Below, piece by piece: positions 21,160 through 29,684 of a stretch of DNA of 64,000 nt. The notes beneath the pieces are model-generated. The model was not told the DNA's origin. It saw nothing but the letters and a program-made list of their open reading frames with translations, and searched no databases. The translations under genes were made by a program, and so were the position numbers. Origin of the DNA: Halomonas halmophila (GTDB lineage Bacteria > Pseudomonadota > Gammaproteobacteria > Pseudomonadales > Halomonadaceae); contig NZ_BJOC01000018.1 of the NCBI RefSeq assembly GCF_006540005.1, positions 124,001-188,000 on the forward strand, written 5' to 3'. The first letter of the stretch is position 1. Each line of letters starts with the position of its first letter.

Positions 21160-21927
21160 TCACTCACCGAAGTACTTGGTGTGGATCTCTTCGTAGGTGC
21201 CGTTGTCCTTCAGGGTGGCCAGGGCCTCGTTGAAAGCCTTGGCCAGCTCCTTGTCACGCTGACGGAAGGCGATGCCGAAGCCTTCGCCGAAGTATTTCTT
21301 CGGTTTGGTGATCTTCTTGCCGACGGTCTGGTAGTCACCGGCTTCGCTTTCGAGCAGGGTGGACTTGCCGATCGGGAAGTCGAGGAAGACAATGTCGAGG
21401 CGACCGGCGTCCATGTCCAGCACCATGTCGTCGGCGGTGGCGTAGCGGTTGACGTCGGCCACGTCGCCGTACAGGTCGGTCACGTAATTGTCCTGCAGGG
21501 TGCCGCGCTGCACGCCAATGGTCTTGCCTTCCAGGCTTTCCTTGCTCGGTTTGGTGATCTCGGTATCGGTCGGCGCGAACCAGGCGGAGGGCGGGGTGAT
21601 GTAGGGCTCGGAGAACAGCACCTGCTCGCGACGCTGCTCGTTGATGGTCATGGACGACATGATGGCGTCGTACTTGCGTGCCTGGAGGCCCGGAATAATG
21701 CCGTCCCAGCCCTGCACGACCCACTCGCACTGAATGCCGATCTCGGCACACAGGGCGTTGCCCAGCTCGATGTCGAAACCGGTCAGATCACCGTCGGGGG
21801 TGCGGTATTCCATGGGCTCGTAGGGAACGTCGACGCCGATACGGATATCGCGGACTTCGGCGTTGGCGACGCCGGCGATCATGCTGGCGCCGAGGACGCC
21901 GATGCTCAGGAGCTTGCTGAAGTTCAT
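21160..21927 (-). CDS. Basic amino acid ABC transporter substrate-binding protein (arginine/ornithine type)
   Basis: A 255-residue periplasmic binding protein of the HisJ/ArgT/AotJ family. A signal peptide covers residues 1-23 (cut after VANA). The mature opening RDIRIGVDVPYEPMEYRTPDGDLTGFDIE and later IGVQRGTLQDNYV are diagnostic of polar amino acid receptors. It is the last gene of a set of two permeases and an ATPase, separated from the nearest permease gene by about 146 bases, so it may also have its own promoter. Neighbouring astE suggests arginine or ornithine as substrate. Confidence 0.9.
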   Translation of the reverse strand: MNFSKLLSIGVLGASMIAGVANAEVRDIRIGVDVPYEPMEYRTPDGDLTGFDIELGNALCAEIGIQCEWVVQGWDGIIPGLQARKYDAIMSSMTINEQRREQVLFSEPYITPPSAWFAPTDTEITKPSKESLEGKTIGVQRGTLQDNYVTDLYGDVADVNRYATADDMVLDMDAGRLDIVFLDFPIGKSTLLESEAGDYQTVGKKITKPKKYFGEGFGIAFRQRDKELAKAFNEALATLKDNGTYEEIHTKYFGE

Positions 21928-22073
21928 AGGTGTTATCCCTTCTTGTTGATCGTTTCACCGCTTGGGTGGTCACTTGCCTACCATAGCCGAAGGCGGGGTG
22001 GCTCGAAAGCCTGGGCGTCGAAGCCTTGAACCAACGTTTGTTCGACGCCGCCCTCTCCGCCTTCACATGCCGC

Positions 22074-22805
22074 TTAACCGCTGGCCGGCTTGAGGTGGGC
22101 CAGCAGGCGTTTTTCCAGATGACGGAACAGATAGATGATGCCGAAGGTCAGGCATAGATAGATGGCCGCCACGAACAGGAAAGCATCGAAAGGCGCATAG
22201 AAGCGTGCGTAGACGAAGCGCGCCGCTCCGGTCAGGTCCATGATGGTGACCACGCTGGCGATGGCACTGGCATGCAGCATGAAGATGACCTCATTGCCGT
22301 AGGCCGGCAGGGCGCGGCGGAAGGCACTGGGCAGCACGATACGCCGCAGCATCAATGACCAGGACATGCCGTAGGCCCGAGCCGCCTCGATCTCGCCTCG
22401 CGGCGTCGACTTGATGGCGCCACGGAAGATTTCGGTGGTGTAGGCGCCGGTGTTCAGCGTGAAGGCGATCAGGGCCGGCACAAAGGGCTCCTCGAGGATG
22501 ACCCAGAGCCAGGTGTCCTGAATGCCCTCAACAAAGACCACGCCGTAGTAGATCAGATAGAGTTGCACCAACAAGGGCGTGCCGCGGAACACATAGCAGT
22601 AGAAGAAGATCGGCAGACGGATCCAGGCGCGCTTCGAGCCTCGTGCAATGGCCAGCGGTATGGCCAGCAACAGGCCGATGATCAGCGACAGGAAGACCAG
22701 CTGTACCGTGTTGGCCAGCCCCTCGCCATAAAAGGAGAGCGTCTGCAGGGTAAAGATGCTGTTGTCGGCCAGCAGGTTTTTCAGCCAGGTTGTCAGGCTT
22801 TCCAT
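22074..22805 (-). CDS. Amino acid ABC transporter permease (HisM/AotM-like)
   Basis: A 243-residue inner-membrane permease with about five hydrophobic segments and the polar amino acid permease signature around YRGTPLLVQLYLIYYG and GAIKSTPRGEIEAARAYGMS (EAA motif contacting the ATPase). Its start overlaps the stop of the partner permease by one base, indicating translational coupling. With that partner it forms the membrane channel for the binding protein encoded downstream. Confidence 0.9.
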   Translation of the reverse strand: MESLTTWLKNLLADNSIFTLQTLSFYGEGLANTVQLVFLSLIIGLLLAIPLAIARGSKRAWIRLPIFFYCYVFRGTPLLVQLYLIYYGVVFVEGIQDTWLWVILEEPFVPALIAFTLNTGAYTTEIFRGAIKSTPRGEIEAARAYGMSWSLMLRRIVLPSAFRRALPAYGNEVIFMLHASAIASVVTIMDLTGAARFVYARFYAPFDAFLFVAAIYLCLTFGIIYLFRHLEKRLLAHLKPASG

Positions 22806-23509
22806 CAGTCCACCTCCTCGAAGCCGACGTCATAGCGTTTCTGCAGGCGCGCGAACCCCCATTCGGAGACACTGGCAATCAATAGGTAGATCACGGCGAC
22901 GATGAACATGAAGGTGAAGGGTTCACGAGTCGCCTTGGAAGCCTCCGAGGCGATTTTCACCATGTCGGAAAGGCCGATCACCGAGACCAGGGCAGTGGTC
23001 TTGAGCAGTACCATCCAGTTATTGGACAGACCGGGCAGGGCGTGGCGCATCATTTGCGGGAAGCGAATGCGCCGGAATACCAGGCTGTGCGACATGCCAT
23101 AGGCCCGGCCGGCCTCGATCTGGCCGCTGTCCACGGCCAGGAAGGCGCCGCGGAAGGTTTCGCCCATGTAGGCGCCGAAGATCAGGCCGATAGTGCCCAC
23201 ACCGGCGACGAATTCGTTGACGTTGATGAAGATGTCGATATCGAACTGGTAGTAGAGCCAATCGGTGACCTGGTTGATGCCGATCTGGCCGCCAAAGAAC
23301 AGCAACATCATCAGCACCAGGTCGGGGACCCCGCGAATCACGGTCGTGTAGAGCGTAGCGAAGCGGTGCAAGGCCCAGCTGCGCGACATCTTGGCGCTGG
23401 CGGTGGCCAGGCCCAGCACGATGGCCAGGATCAGCGACAGTACCGCCAGTTCGATGGTGACCAGGGCGCCTTCCATGAGGCGCGGTCCATAGCCATGCAG
23501 GTTGATCAT
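22805..23509 (-). CDS. Amino acid ABC transporter permease (HisQ/AotQ-like)
   Basis: A 234-residue permease paralogous to its neighbour. It carries the signature VIRGVPDLVLMMLLFFGGQ and an EAA loop (DSGQIEAGRAYGMSHSLVFRRI). GAGGAG precedes the ATG by 6 bases. The ATPase gene ends 24 bases upstream, so the four transporter genes form one leftward unit. Confidence 0.9.
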   Translation of the reverse strand: MINLHGYGPRLMEGALVTIELAVLSLILAIVLGLATASAKMSRSWALHRFATLYTTVIRGVPDLVLMMLLFFGGQIGINQVTDWLYYQFDIDIFINVNEFVAGVGTIGLIFGAYMGETFRGAFLAVDSGQIEAGRAYGMSHSLVFRRIRFPQMMRHALPGLSNNWMVLLKTTALVSVIGLSDMVKIASEASKATREPFTFMFIVAVIYLLIASVSEWGFARLQKRYDVGFEEVD

Positions 23510-23533
23510 GTGAGTCTCCTCATCCGGGCCATG

Positions 23534-24304
23534 TCAGTGCTTCGGCGCCAGGAACTGCTTGAGGCGTTCGGAACTCGGGTTGCCGAGAACCTGGTCGGGA
23601 GGGCCTGCTTCCTCGACCTGGCCCTGGTGCAGGTAGATCACCTGAGTGGAAACATCGCGGGCGAATGCCATTTCATGCGTCACCACGATCATGGTGCGGC
23701 CTTCCTCGGCGAGATCACGCATCACCTTGAGCACGTCGCCGACCAGCTCCGGATCCAGGGCCGAGGTCGGCTCATCGAAGAGCATGACTTCCGGATCCAT
23801 GGCCAGGGCCCGGGCAATGGCGCCGCGCTGTTGCTGGCCACCGGACATCTGCGCCGGATAGTAGTAGGCCCGGTCATCCAGGCCGACACGCTGCAGCAGC
23901 TCATGGGCATGCCGGGTGGCTTCCTGCTTCGACTTGCCGAGCACATGCACCGGGGCTTCGATGACGTTCTCCAGCAGTGTCATGTGGGCCCACAGATTGA
24001 AGCTCTGGAAGACCATGGACAGCTTGGCGCGCATATTGACGACCTGTTTCCAGTCCTCCGGCTCGCGCCCCTTCTTGGTTTCCTTGAAGCGGATGGTCTC
24101 GCCGTGAACGATCAGATCACCCTGGTCGGGCTGCTCGAGCAGGTTCATGCAGCGCAGAAAGGTGCTTTTGCCGGAGCCCGAGGCTCCGATGAGGGTGATG
24201 ACATCGCCCTTGCTGGCCTGCAGGGACAGGCCCTTGAGAACTTCGGTATCGCCGAAGCGCTTGGTGATATTGCGCACTTCCAGCGGAATCGGGGTATCGG
24301 CCAT
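23534..24304 (-). CDS. Amino acid ABC transporter ATP-binding protein (HisP/AotP-like)
   Basis: A 256-residue ATPase with Walker A GASGSGKST, signature MSGGQQQRGAIARAL, Walker B VMLFDEPTSALDPE and switch His in VVTHEMAFA. The long insert near FKETKKGREPEDWKQV is typical of HisP-like basic amino acid ATPases. The ATG at 24304 is chosen because GGAG precedes it by 8 bases and the protein then begins MADTPIPLEV; the open frame further upstream does not look coding. It is the first gene of the transporter unit, about 225 bases downstream of astE. Confidence 0.92.
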   Translation of the reverse strand: MADTPIPLEVRNITKRFGDTEVLKGLSLQASKGDVITLIGASGSGKSTFLRCMNLLEQPDQGDLIVHGETIRFKETKKGREPEDWKQVVNMRAKLSMVFQSFNLWAHMTLLENVIEAPVHVLGKSKQEATRHAHELLQRVGLDDRAYYYPAQMSGGQQQRGAIARALAMDPEVMLFDEPTSALDPELVGDVLKVMRDLAEEGRTMIVVTHEMAFARDVSTQVIYLHQGQVEEAGPPDQVLGNPSSERLKQFLAPKH

Positions 24305-24529
24305 GAAGCGGACTCCAGTTCGGGATAGGTCGCCAGGGTCGGCACGGGACGGGATGCGGGCCGGCGAAAAGGTGAGCGATTCTAACAGCCCGAGCGCCAC
24401 TCGGCAGGCCATGGCAGCCATGTGGCCGGGCGGTACGGGGTTCCTGCGGTGATGATGTGGTGCATGACGACTCCAGTTTGTTGTTATTCTGCGGTGTTTC
24501 TTAGCGTTTAAACAACGTCCAACGCGGCT

Positions 24530-25522
24530 TCATGAGGTGGGCGGCGCCTGCGTGGCGCTGACCAGCAGGGCCGCCCGGGCGCCGAGTTCGACGTTGGCGT
24601 TGGGAAAGACAACCCGCAGAGCGGTTTCACCCACCGTAAAGCTCCCTGCTTGTGCATCCTCGGCGAGGCAGGTGCCGGGGGCGAACTCGGTGAAGTTGGG
24701 GGTGTCATCGTCGAAGCATAGCCGGAAGTCTTCGGCGTGGCGCATCAGCTCGTGCTCGACGCGGAAGAAGGCTATGCGCGACGCCTCAGCCGTCGCGGGC
24801 GAGCGCCCTGCCAGCAGGGCGTCGAGCATTCGGCCCATGGGGGCCAGGGGCGCGAGGCCATTGTCGCCGAAGGGCAGGGCACGACCCAGCTCCAGCGTGA
24901 AGGCCTGGGCAGCATGGTAGTGCTTGCTGTAATGCGAAAATGTCCAGCTGTGCGTGTGCTGGTGCAGTACTGCCTGAATGGCGGCACCGGCCAGCCATTG
25001 CCACTGTTCCGGTGTGGTGGTGGCGTCGGCGTAGGGTTCGACCGCGAAACGTGGATACTGGCTGCCGCGAATGGCGGTGTGCAGGTCGTAGTGTAGTCGG
25101 CGGCGCGTCGCATGACGCTCGAAGAAGGCGTCCACGGCGTGCATCAGGGCGCGGGCGCGGTCCGCCTCCATGCCGGTGTCGGCCAGGTCGCGGTGAAACA
25201 GGCGGTTGAGATTGGTCGCGACGAAACGCGTACCGGCGCGGATAGCTTCGAGGTTGCCGAGGATCACCAGCACCGGACTGCCGAGCGTCATCAGGCCGGC
25301 TTCCAGCCGGGCCAGGCTGGCGCCCAGCAGCTCGATGGGGGCCGTTTCATTGCCGTGAATGCCCACCGACAAGACCACGGCGGGCGCCTCTGGCGCAGCA
25401 CTGACGGGCGTGAGTTCCAGCAGCCCCGGGCCCGGCACGCGAAAGCGGCCGCCGGGAATCTCGCCACCCCGGGGAGTCGACGCGGTCTCATTCAGGCTCT
25501 GTTCCAGCCAATCAGCCAGCAT
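24530..25522 (-). CDS. astE: Succinylglutamate desuccinylase AstE
   Basis: A 330-residue zinc carboxypeptidase-like enzyme for the last step of the arginine succinyltransferase pathway, splitting N-succinylglutamate to glutamate and succinate. Zinc ligands appear as HGNE near residue 55 and the later DLHTAIRGS, and the catalytic Glu is in TLELGRALPFGDN. GGAG lies 7 bases before the start. It stands apart from other ast genes, none of which is in the window, and sits just upstream of the basic amino acid transporter on the same strand. Confidence 0.93.
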   Translation of the reverse strand: MLADWLEQSLNETASTPRGGEIPGGRFRVPGPGLLELTPVSAAPEAPAVVLSVGIHGNETAPIELLGASLARLEAGLMTLGSPVLVILGNLEAIRAGTRFVATNLNRLFHRDLADTGMEADRARALMHAVDAFFERHATRRRLHYDLHTAIRGSQYPRFAVEPYADATTTPEQWQWLAGAAIQAVLHQHTHSWTFSHYSKHYHAAQAFTLELGRALPFGDNGLAPLAPMGRMLDALLAGRSPATAEASRIAFFRVEHELMRHAEDFRLCFDDDTPNFTEFAPGTCLAEDAQAGSFTVGETALRVVFPNANVELGARAALLVSATQAPPTS

Positions 25523-25717
25523 GGCGGGACTCCGGCCGATGTTGGCGCCGGCTGGCGGTATTCCGGCGTCGCGGATAAGCCGTGGTGATCATCTTGCTCC
25601 CGGTCTGGTGTTGTTGTCGGTCGCGTTACCTTCACCAGAGTCGGCTGCCGGCTCAATACCCGGCGTCGACTTGATGAAAGCCCGGGGTGCGATAATGAAA
25701 ACCCGGATCATTCGAGC

Positions 25718-26269
25718 TCATTGCCAGGAGCGGCAGGCGCCACCCTGTTCGACCTTGATCAGCTCGTCGCTGGGGAAGCCTTGCTCGGCGGCGCGCTGCA
25801 CGAGGTCGCGATAGGTAGCGTCGGGCAGTGTCGGGGTCCGTGAGAGGATCCATAGATAATCGCGGTTCGGGCCGGCGACCAGGGACCATTGGTAGTCAGC
25901 GTCGAGCGCCATGATGTTGTAACCGCCGTAGAAGGGGCCGAAGAAGCTGACCTTGAGGCGGCCGACATCGGTCGAGTCGATGAAGTAGGCCTTGCCCTCG
26001 GCGACATCGGCTTCGCCTTCCTGCAGGTTGATGCCCCGGTTGGTGACACTGACGCCACCGTCCTCGCGCATGGCGTACTCGGCGGTGACACAGTCCAGGC
26101 CGCGCTCGAAGGAGTGATCGAGGCGCGCGATCTCGTACCACTGGCCCAGGTAGCGGTCGAGCTGGAAGTCTTCGACGGGCTCCACGCCCTCCGGTATCCC
26201 GGTGCAGGCGGTCAGGCCCAGGCTGGCGGCTGCCAGCAGGGGCAACAGGTATCGGCGGGGTATCAGCAT
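25718..26269 (-). CDS. blc: Bacterial lipocalin (Blc-like lipoprotein)
   Basis: A 183-residue outer-membrane-type lipocalin. A signal peptide ends in the lipobox LGLTAC. The first lipocalin motif is LDRYLGQWYEIARLDHSFERG, and the family's later motif appears in YLWILSRTPTLPD. Blc proteins bind lysophospholipids or other amphiphiles. The ATG at 26269 gives the signal peptide directly; its ribosome site is weak. It stands alone, convergent with nothing nearby. Confidence 0.9.
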   Translation of the reverse strand: MLIPRRYLLPLLAAASLGLTACTGIPEGVEPVEDFQLDRYLGQWYEIARLDHSFERGLDCVTAEYAMREDGGVSVTNRGINLQEGEADVAEGKAYFIDSTDVGRLKVSFFGPFYGGYNIMALDADYQWSLVAGPNRDYLWILSRTPTLPDATYRDLVQRAAEQGFPSDELIKVEQGGACRSWQ

Positions 26270-26552
26270 GGTGGCAAGGCTCAATGGGAATGAATGATTC
26301 GGCGGCAAACGATACGCTTGCCCGCCAGGATCATGATACTGCCATTTCCCGCTGGAAAGCCGACAGCCATTTGAGGAGGCTACCATCAGCAGGCAAGCAT
26401 GCCATGGTACGGCGCTCTGGCTGAGCAATTGCAATGCCGTGTATCATCGGCGCCGCTTTCCACCTTGGTGGGTGAGTCGCGTATCATGAGACGCAGGAAA
26501 GCTCGGTATAGTCGCCGGTGTCGCGTTGTATCCTTACAGGAGAGTTCCCTCA

Positions 26553-27875
26553 GTGAATGTGCTGATGTTCACCAATACCTATCACCCGATTGTCGGTGGG
26601 GTCAGCGAGTCGGTACAACGTCTCAAGTATCAACTTTGCCGGGCGGGACACCGTGTGCTGGTCGTGGCGCCGCGTCTGGAAGGACAGCCCGACGACGAGA
26701 CGGATGTGGTGCGGGTGGCGGCCGTTCAGCATTTCAATGGCAGTGACTTCTCCTTGCCGGTGCCGATGCCGGGGCAGCTCTATGAAGCCATCGAGGACTT
26801 CGAGCCGGATATCGTGCACTCCCACCATCCCTTCCTGCTGGGCGATACCGCGGCCAGGGCCGCCGAAACCTATGGCCTGCCGCTGGTGTTCACGCACCAT
26901 ACCCTCTATGAGCATTATACCCACTACGTGCCCGGGGACTCGCCGCGCATGCAGCGTTTTGCCATTGCTCTGGCCACGCAGTACAGCTGGCTGTGCGACA
27001 GCGTCATCGCGCCGAGCGAGAGTATTCGCGACCTGCTGATCGAGCGTGAGGCCAATTCCGCGGTGCGGGTCGTGCCCAGCGGCGTCGATACGGCGCGTTT
27101 CTCCCTGGGCAATGGTGAGGACTGTCGGCGACGCCACGGCATCCCGCCGGATGCCTATGTCATCGGCCACCTGGGACGGCTGGCCCAGGAGAAGAACCTG
27201 TCGTTTCTGACCGAGGCGGTGGCCCTGGCATTGAGCAGGCGGCCCGAGGCGCACTTTCTGATCGTGGGCGATGGCGAAGCCGGCGGGATCATGCAGGACA
27301 TCGCCGAGCAGCATGGTGTCGCGGCGCGTGTGCACTTCACCGGTCGCCTGCATGGCGATGCCCTCATCGATGCCTATCACGCCATGGATGTCTTCGCCTT
27401 CGCGTCGCACACCGAGACCCAGGGCATGGTCGTGGCCGAGGCCATGGCCGCCGGCTTGCCGGTGGTGGCCGTGGCGGCGCCCGGGGTGGTCGAAGTGGTC
27501 GAGGATGGCGAGAACGGACGCCTGTTGCCGGAGGACGACGCCCCGGCGATGGCCGAGGCCCTCGAGGAGCTGGCCGATGAACGGGCGCGGGAGCCCCTGA
27601 GGCAGGGGGCGCTGTGGACCGCCGCGGATTATGACGAGCAACGCTGCGCCGGCCGTTGTCTGCTGGTCTATCGCGAAGTCATCGCACGTGGCGGGCCTTT
27701 CACGCATGCCGACGATGGCGGCTGGGATCGCGTGCGCGGGCGTCTGGGCGCCGAGTGGCAGATGCTGCGTTATCGCGGCCGTCTGCTGCGTCACATGGTG
27801 CAGGGCGAGTGGGATCAGGAACGCCCCAACTGGTGGCCGGGCGGCCGTGACGAGCCGGGCGTGCCCCCGGAGTGA
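26553..27875 (+). CDS. GT4 glycosyltransferase, probable lipid glycosyltransferase
   Basis: A 440-residue GT-B fold glycosyltransferase with a glycogen-synthase-like N-terminal loop (NTYHPIVGGVSESVQRL). The donor-site region carries GHLGRLAQEKNLSFL and the catalytic EX7E-type block TETQGMVVAEAMAAGLPVVA. Sequence style resembles diacylglycerol glucosyltransferases that make membrane glycolipids, but substrate choice is inference. The start is a GTG at 26553, because CAGGAGAG lies about 9 bases before it and the protein then begins at the conserved MNVLMFTNTYHP. Its stop codon abuts that of the convergent TVP38-type gene (TGATCA). Confidence 0.85.
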   Translation: MNVLMFTNTYHPIVGGVSESVQRLKYQLCRAGHRVLVVAPRLEGQPDDETDVVRVAAVQHFNGSDFSLPVPMPGQLYEAIEDFEPDIVHSHHPFLLGDTAARAAETYGLPLVFTHHTLYEHYTHYVPGDSPRMQRFAIALATQYSWLCDSVIAPSESIRDLLIEREANSAVRVVPSGVDTARFSLGNGEDCRRRHGIPPDAYVIGHLGRLAQEKNLSFLTEAVALALSRRPEAHFLIVGDGEAGGIMQDIAEQHGVAARVHFTGRLHGDALIDAYHAMDVFAFASHTETQGMVVAEAMAAGLPVVAVAAPGVVEVVEDGENGRLLPEDDAPAMAEALEELADERAREPLRQGALWTAADYDEQRCAGRCLLVYREVIARGGPFTHADDGGWDRVRGRLGAEWQMLRYRGRLLRHMVQGEWDQERPNWWPGGRDEPGVPPE

Positions 27876-28556
27876 TCAGCGGCGGCGCTGTCGGCGCTGT
27901 GACCAGCGCTTGAGGGCAAACAACACCCCCACGCCGGACAGCAGCCCCAGCACGGATAACACCACTTCCCGAGTACTGGTTGCCGTCACCAGTTCACCCA
28001 ACTGACTGCCCAGCAGTGTGACCCCCGCCAGACCCGGTACGATGCCCAGGGTCGAGCCGATCATGTAGTCGCGAAAGCGCAGGTGAAAGGCGCCGGCCAT
28101 CATGTTGGTCAGGGTGAAGGGAGCCAGCGGCAGCAGGTTGACGACGGTCATGGTGCGGATGCCACGACCCGAGAGATAGCGCGATAACCCATGCAGATGC
28201 TTGCCGCCATAGCGCATCAGGGCATCGCGTCCTAGCCGGCGGCCGACCCACCAGGTCAGCACCGAGGCCGCCAGGGTGCCGGCCAGTGAATAGGTGAAGC
28301 CCCACCAGGGGCCGAACAGCAGGCCGGTCAGGGCCACCAGCAGGCTCAGCGGAAACATGACCAGCGAGGCCGCGGCATAGGCGGCCATGACCACCAACAC
28401 GGCCCAACTGGCATCGCGCCAGGCGAACGACCCCCTGGCCAGCTTCATCAGGCTGTCGACGGTCAGCAGGTTCTGCATGGCCAGCCATTGCCAGAGCAGG
28501 CCGAGAGAGACAAGCGCGAGCAGCACGGAGGCAAGGATGCTGAGAGGCCGAGACAT
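27876..28556 (-). CDS. TVP38/TMEM64 (DedA-related) membrane protein
   Basis: A 226-residue inner-membrane protein with about six hydrophobic segments. The conserved VTT-domain pieces are visible: FGPWWGFTYSLAGTLAASVLTWWVGRRLGRD, then the R-x4-LLPLAPFTLTNMMAG motif. Proteins of this group are thought to handle lipid distribution or membrane-potential balance, but the role here is not known. The ATG at 28556 is my choice although no clear ribosome site is present; an ATG 13 codons earlier is possible. Confidence 0.8.
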   Translation of the reverse strand: MSRPLSILASVLLALVSLGLLWQWLAMQNLLTVDSLMKLARGSFAWRDASWAVLVVMAAYAAASLVMFPLSLLVALTGLLFGPWWGFTYSLAGTLAASVLTWWVGRRLGRDALMRYGGKHLHGLSRYLSGRGIRTMTVVNLLPLAPFTLTNMMAGAFHLRFRDYMIGSTLGIVPGLAGVTLLGSQLGELVTATSTREVVLSVLGLLSGVGVLFALKRWSQRRQRRR

Positions 28557-28603
28557 GAAGCTTGGGGATTCCTGATTGACGTCTGGCGACAGCATACGGC
28601 AGA

Positions 28604-28634
28604 TCGCCCGCTGGCCAAAGTGCTCAGCGGGCGA
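28604..28634 (-). terminator. Hairpin downstream of the betaine/carnitine-binding protein gene
   Basis: TCGCCCGCT and AGCGGGCGA form a perfect 9-bp stem with a 13-base loop, 12 bases beyond the stop of the binding-protein gene. No T tract follows, so it may be a stabilising or Rho-assisted hairpin. Confidence 0.45.
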
Positions 28635-28645
28635 GCGGCAGGTGG

Positions 28646-29593
28646 TCAGGCGTCGCTGAACGACTCGAGCCGGCTTTCGATTACCGGCCAGGCGGGCTGG
28701 TCGTCACGCGTGGTCACGCCTTTCAGCATGGCTTTTACGCGTTTTGGGTGCTCGCTGAGCCACTGCTGGGCGACGCTGGTCACGTCACGCTCCTCCTGAC
28801 CGAACTCGCGAATCATCCAGCTCTGCTCTTCGGCGGAGAAAGTAAACTGTTCGAAGAATGTCATCAGGTTGGGGTGAGCGTCGGCATAGTCGCTGCGTGC
28901 GATGGTCAGCACTTCGCTGGCACCGTTGTTGTCGCCGAACAGGTCCTTGGAGTCCTCCAGGTAGCGCATGTCCAGTTCCAGGTTCATCCAGTGCGGCGTC
29001 CAGCCGACCCAGATAATGGGTTCGTCACGTGAGATGGCGTCGCGGGCTGCGGTGAGCATGCCGACCACGCTGGTATCGACCAACTGCCAGTCGCCCAGAC
29101 CCCAGGTGTCGTTGTCGATGGCCTCGTTGAGGATCTCGCTGGCTGCCGAACCGGCGCCGAAGCTGTGGATTTCGCCATTGAAGCGATCGCGGTGTGCGTC
29201 CAGGTCGGCAAAGCTCTGGATGCCCTGGTCATACAGGTAGTCGGGTACTGCCAGGGTCATCTGAGCACCATCGACATTGTTGACCACACGGGTGATGGCA
29301 CCGCTGTCGATCAGCGGCGAATAGATGCTGTCCTGGGCCGGCAGCCACCCGCCAAGGAAAACATCCAGATCCCCGCTGTCCAGGCCTTGGTAGACCACCT
29401 GCATGCCGAGCTCCTCGGAGCGTGTGGCATAGCCGAGCGGCTCGATCAGTTGCGCGGCGATTTCGGTCTTGACGGTGATGCCCGGCCAGGCCGGAACGCC
29501 GAAATCCAGGGTGGCATCGTCGGCCATGGCGGGGCCGGCCAGCCCCATCGCCAGGGGAAGCGTCCATAGGGCCGAGTTGGAACAGACTCGCAT
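28646..29593 (-). CDS. Quaternary amine ABC substrate-binding protein (carnitine/betaine type)
   Basis: A 315-residue periplasmic protein of the OpuAC/ProX superfamily. A signal peptide ends in AMAD. The mature protein has the betaine-box style sequence DFGVPAWPGITVKTEIAAQLIEPLGY and several tryptophans (DVFLGGWLPAQ, WVGWTPHWMN) suited to caging a trimethylammonium group. No permease or ATPase gene lies next to it, as for the orphan binding proteins CaiX, BetX and CbcX of pseudomonads, which share one core transporter. Being next to a gamma-butyrobetaine dioxygenase gene favours carnitine or gamma-butyrobetaine as ligand. GGAGAG precedes the ATG. Confidence 0.88.
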   Translation of the reverse strand: MRVCSNSALWTLPLAMGLAGPAMADDATLDFGVPAWPGITVKTEIAAQLIEPLGYATRSEELGMQVVYQGLDSGDLDVFLGGWLPAQDSIYSPLIDSGAITRVVNNVDGAQMTLAVPDYLYDQGIQSFADLDAHRDRFNGEIHSFGAGSAASEILNEAIDNDTWGLGDWQLVDTSVVGMLTAARDAISRDEPIIWVGWTPHWMNLELDMRYLEDSKDLFGDNNGASEVLTIARSDYADAHPNLMTFFEQFTFSAEEQSWMIREFGQEERDVTSVAQQWLSEHPKRVKAMLKGVTTRDDQPAWPVIESRLESFSDA

Positions 29594-29684
29594 TGATTGC
29601 TCTCCTGATGGCCGGGTCCGCAGACCCGGCATGAGTGCCAAGAAAAGGCCTGTGAAAGTGCCTCGGGTGAGGCACGCGTCAGGC

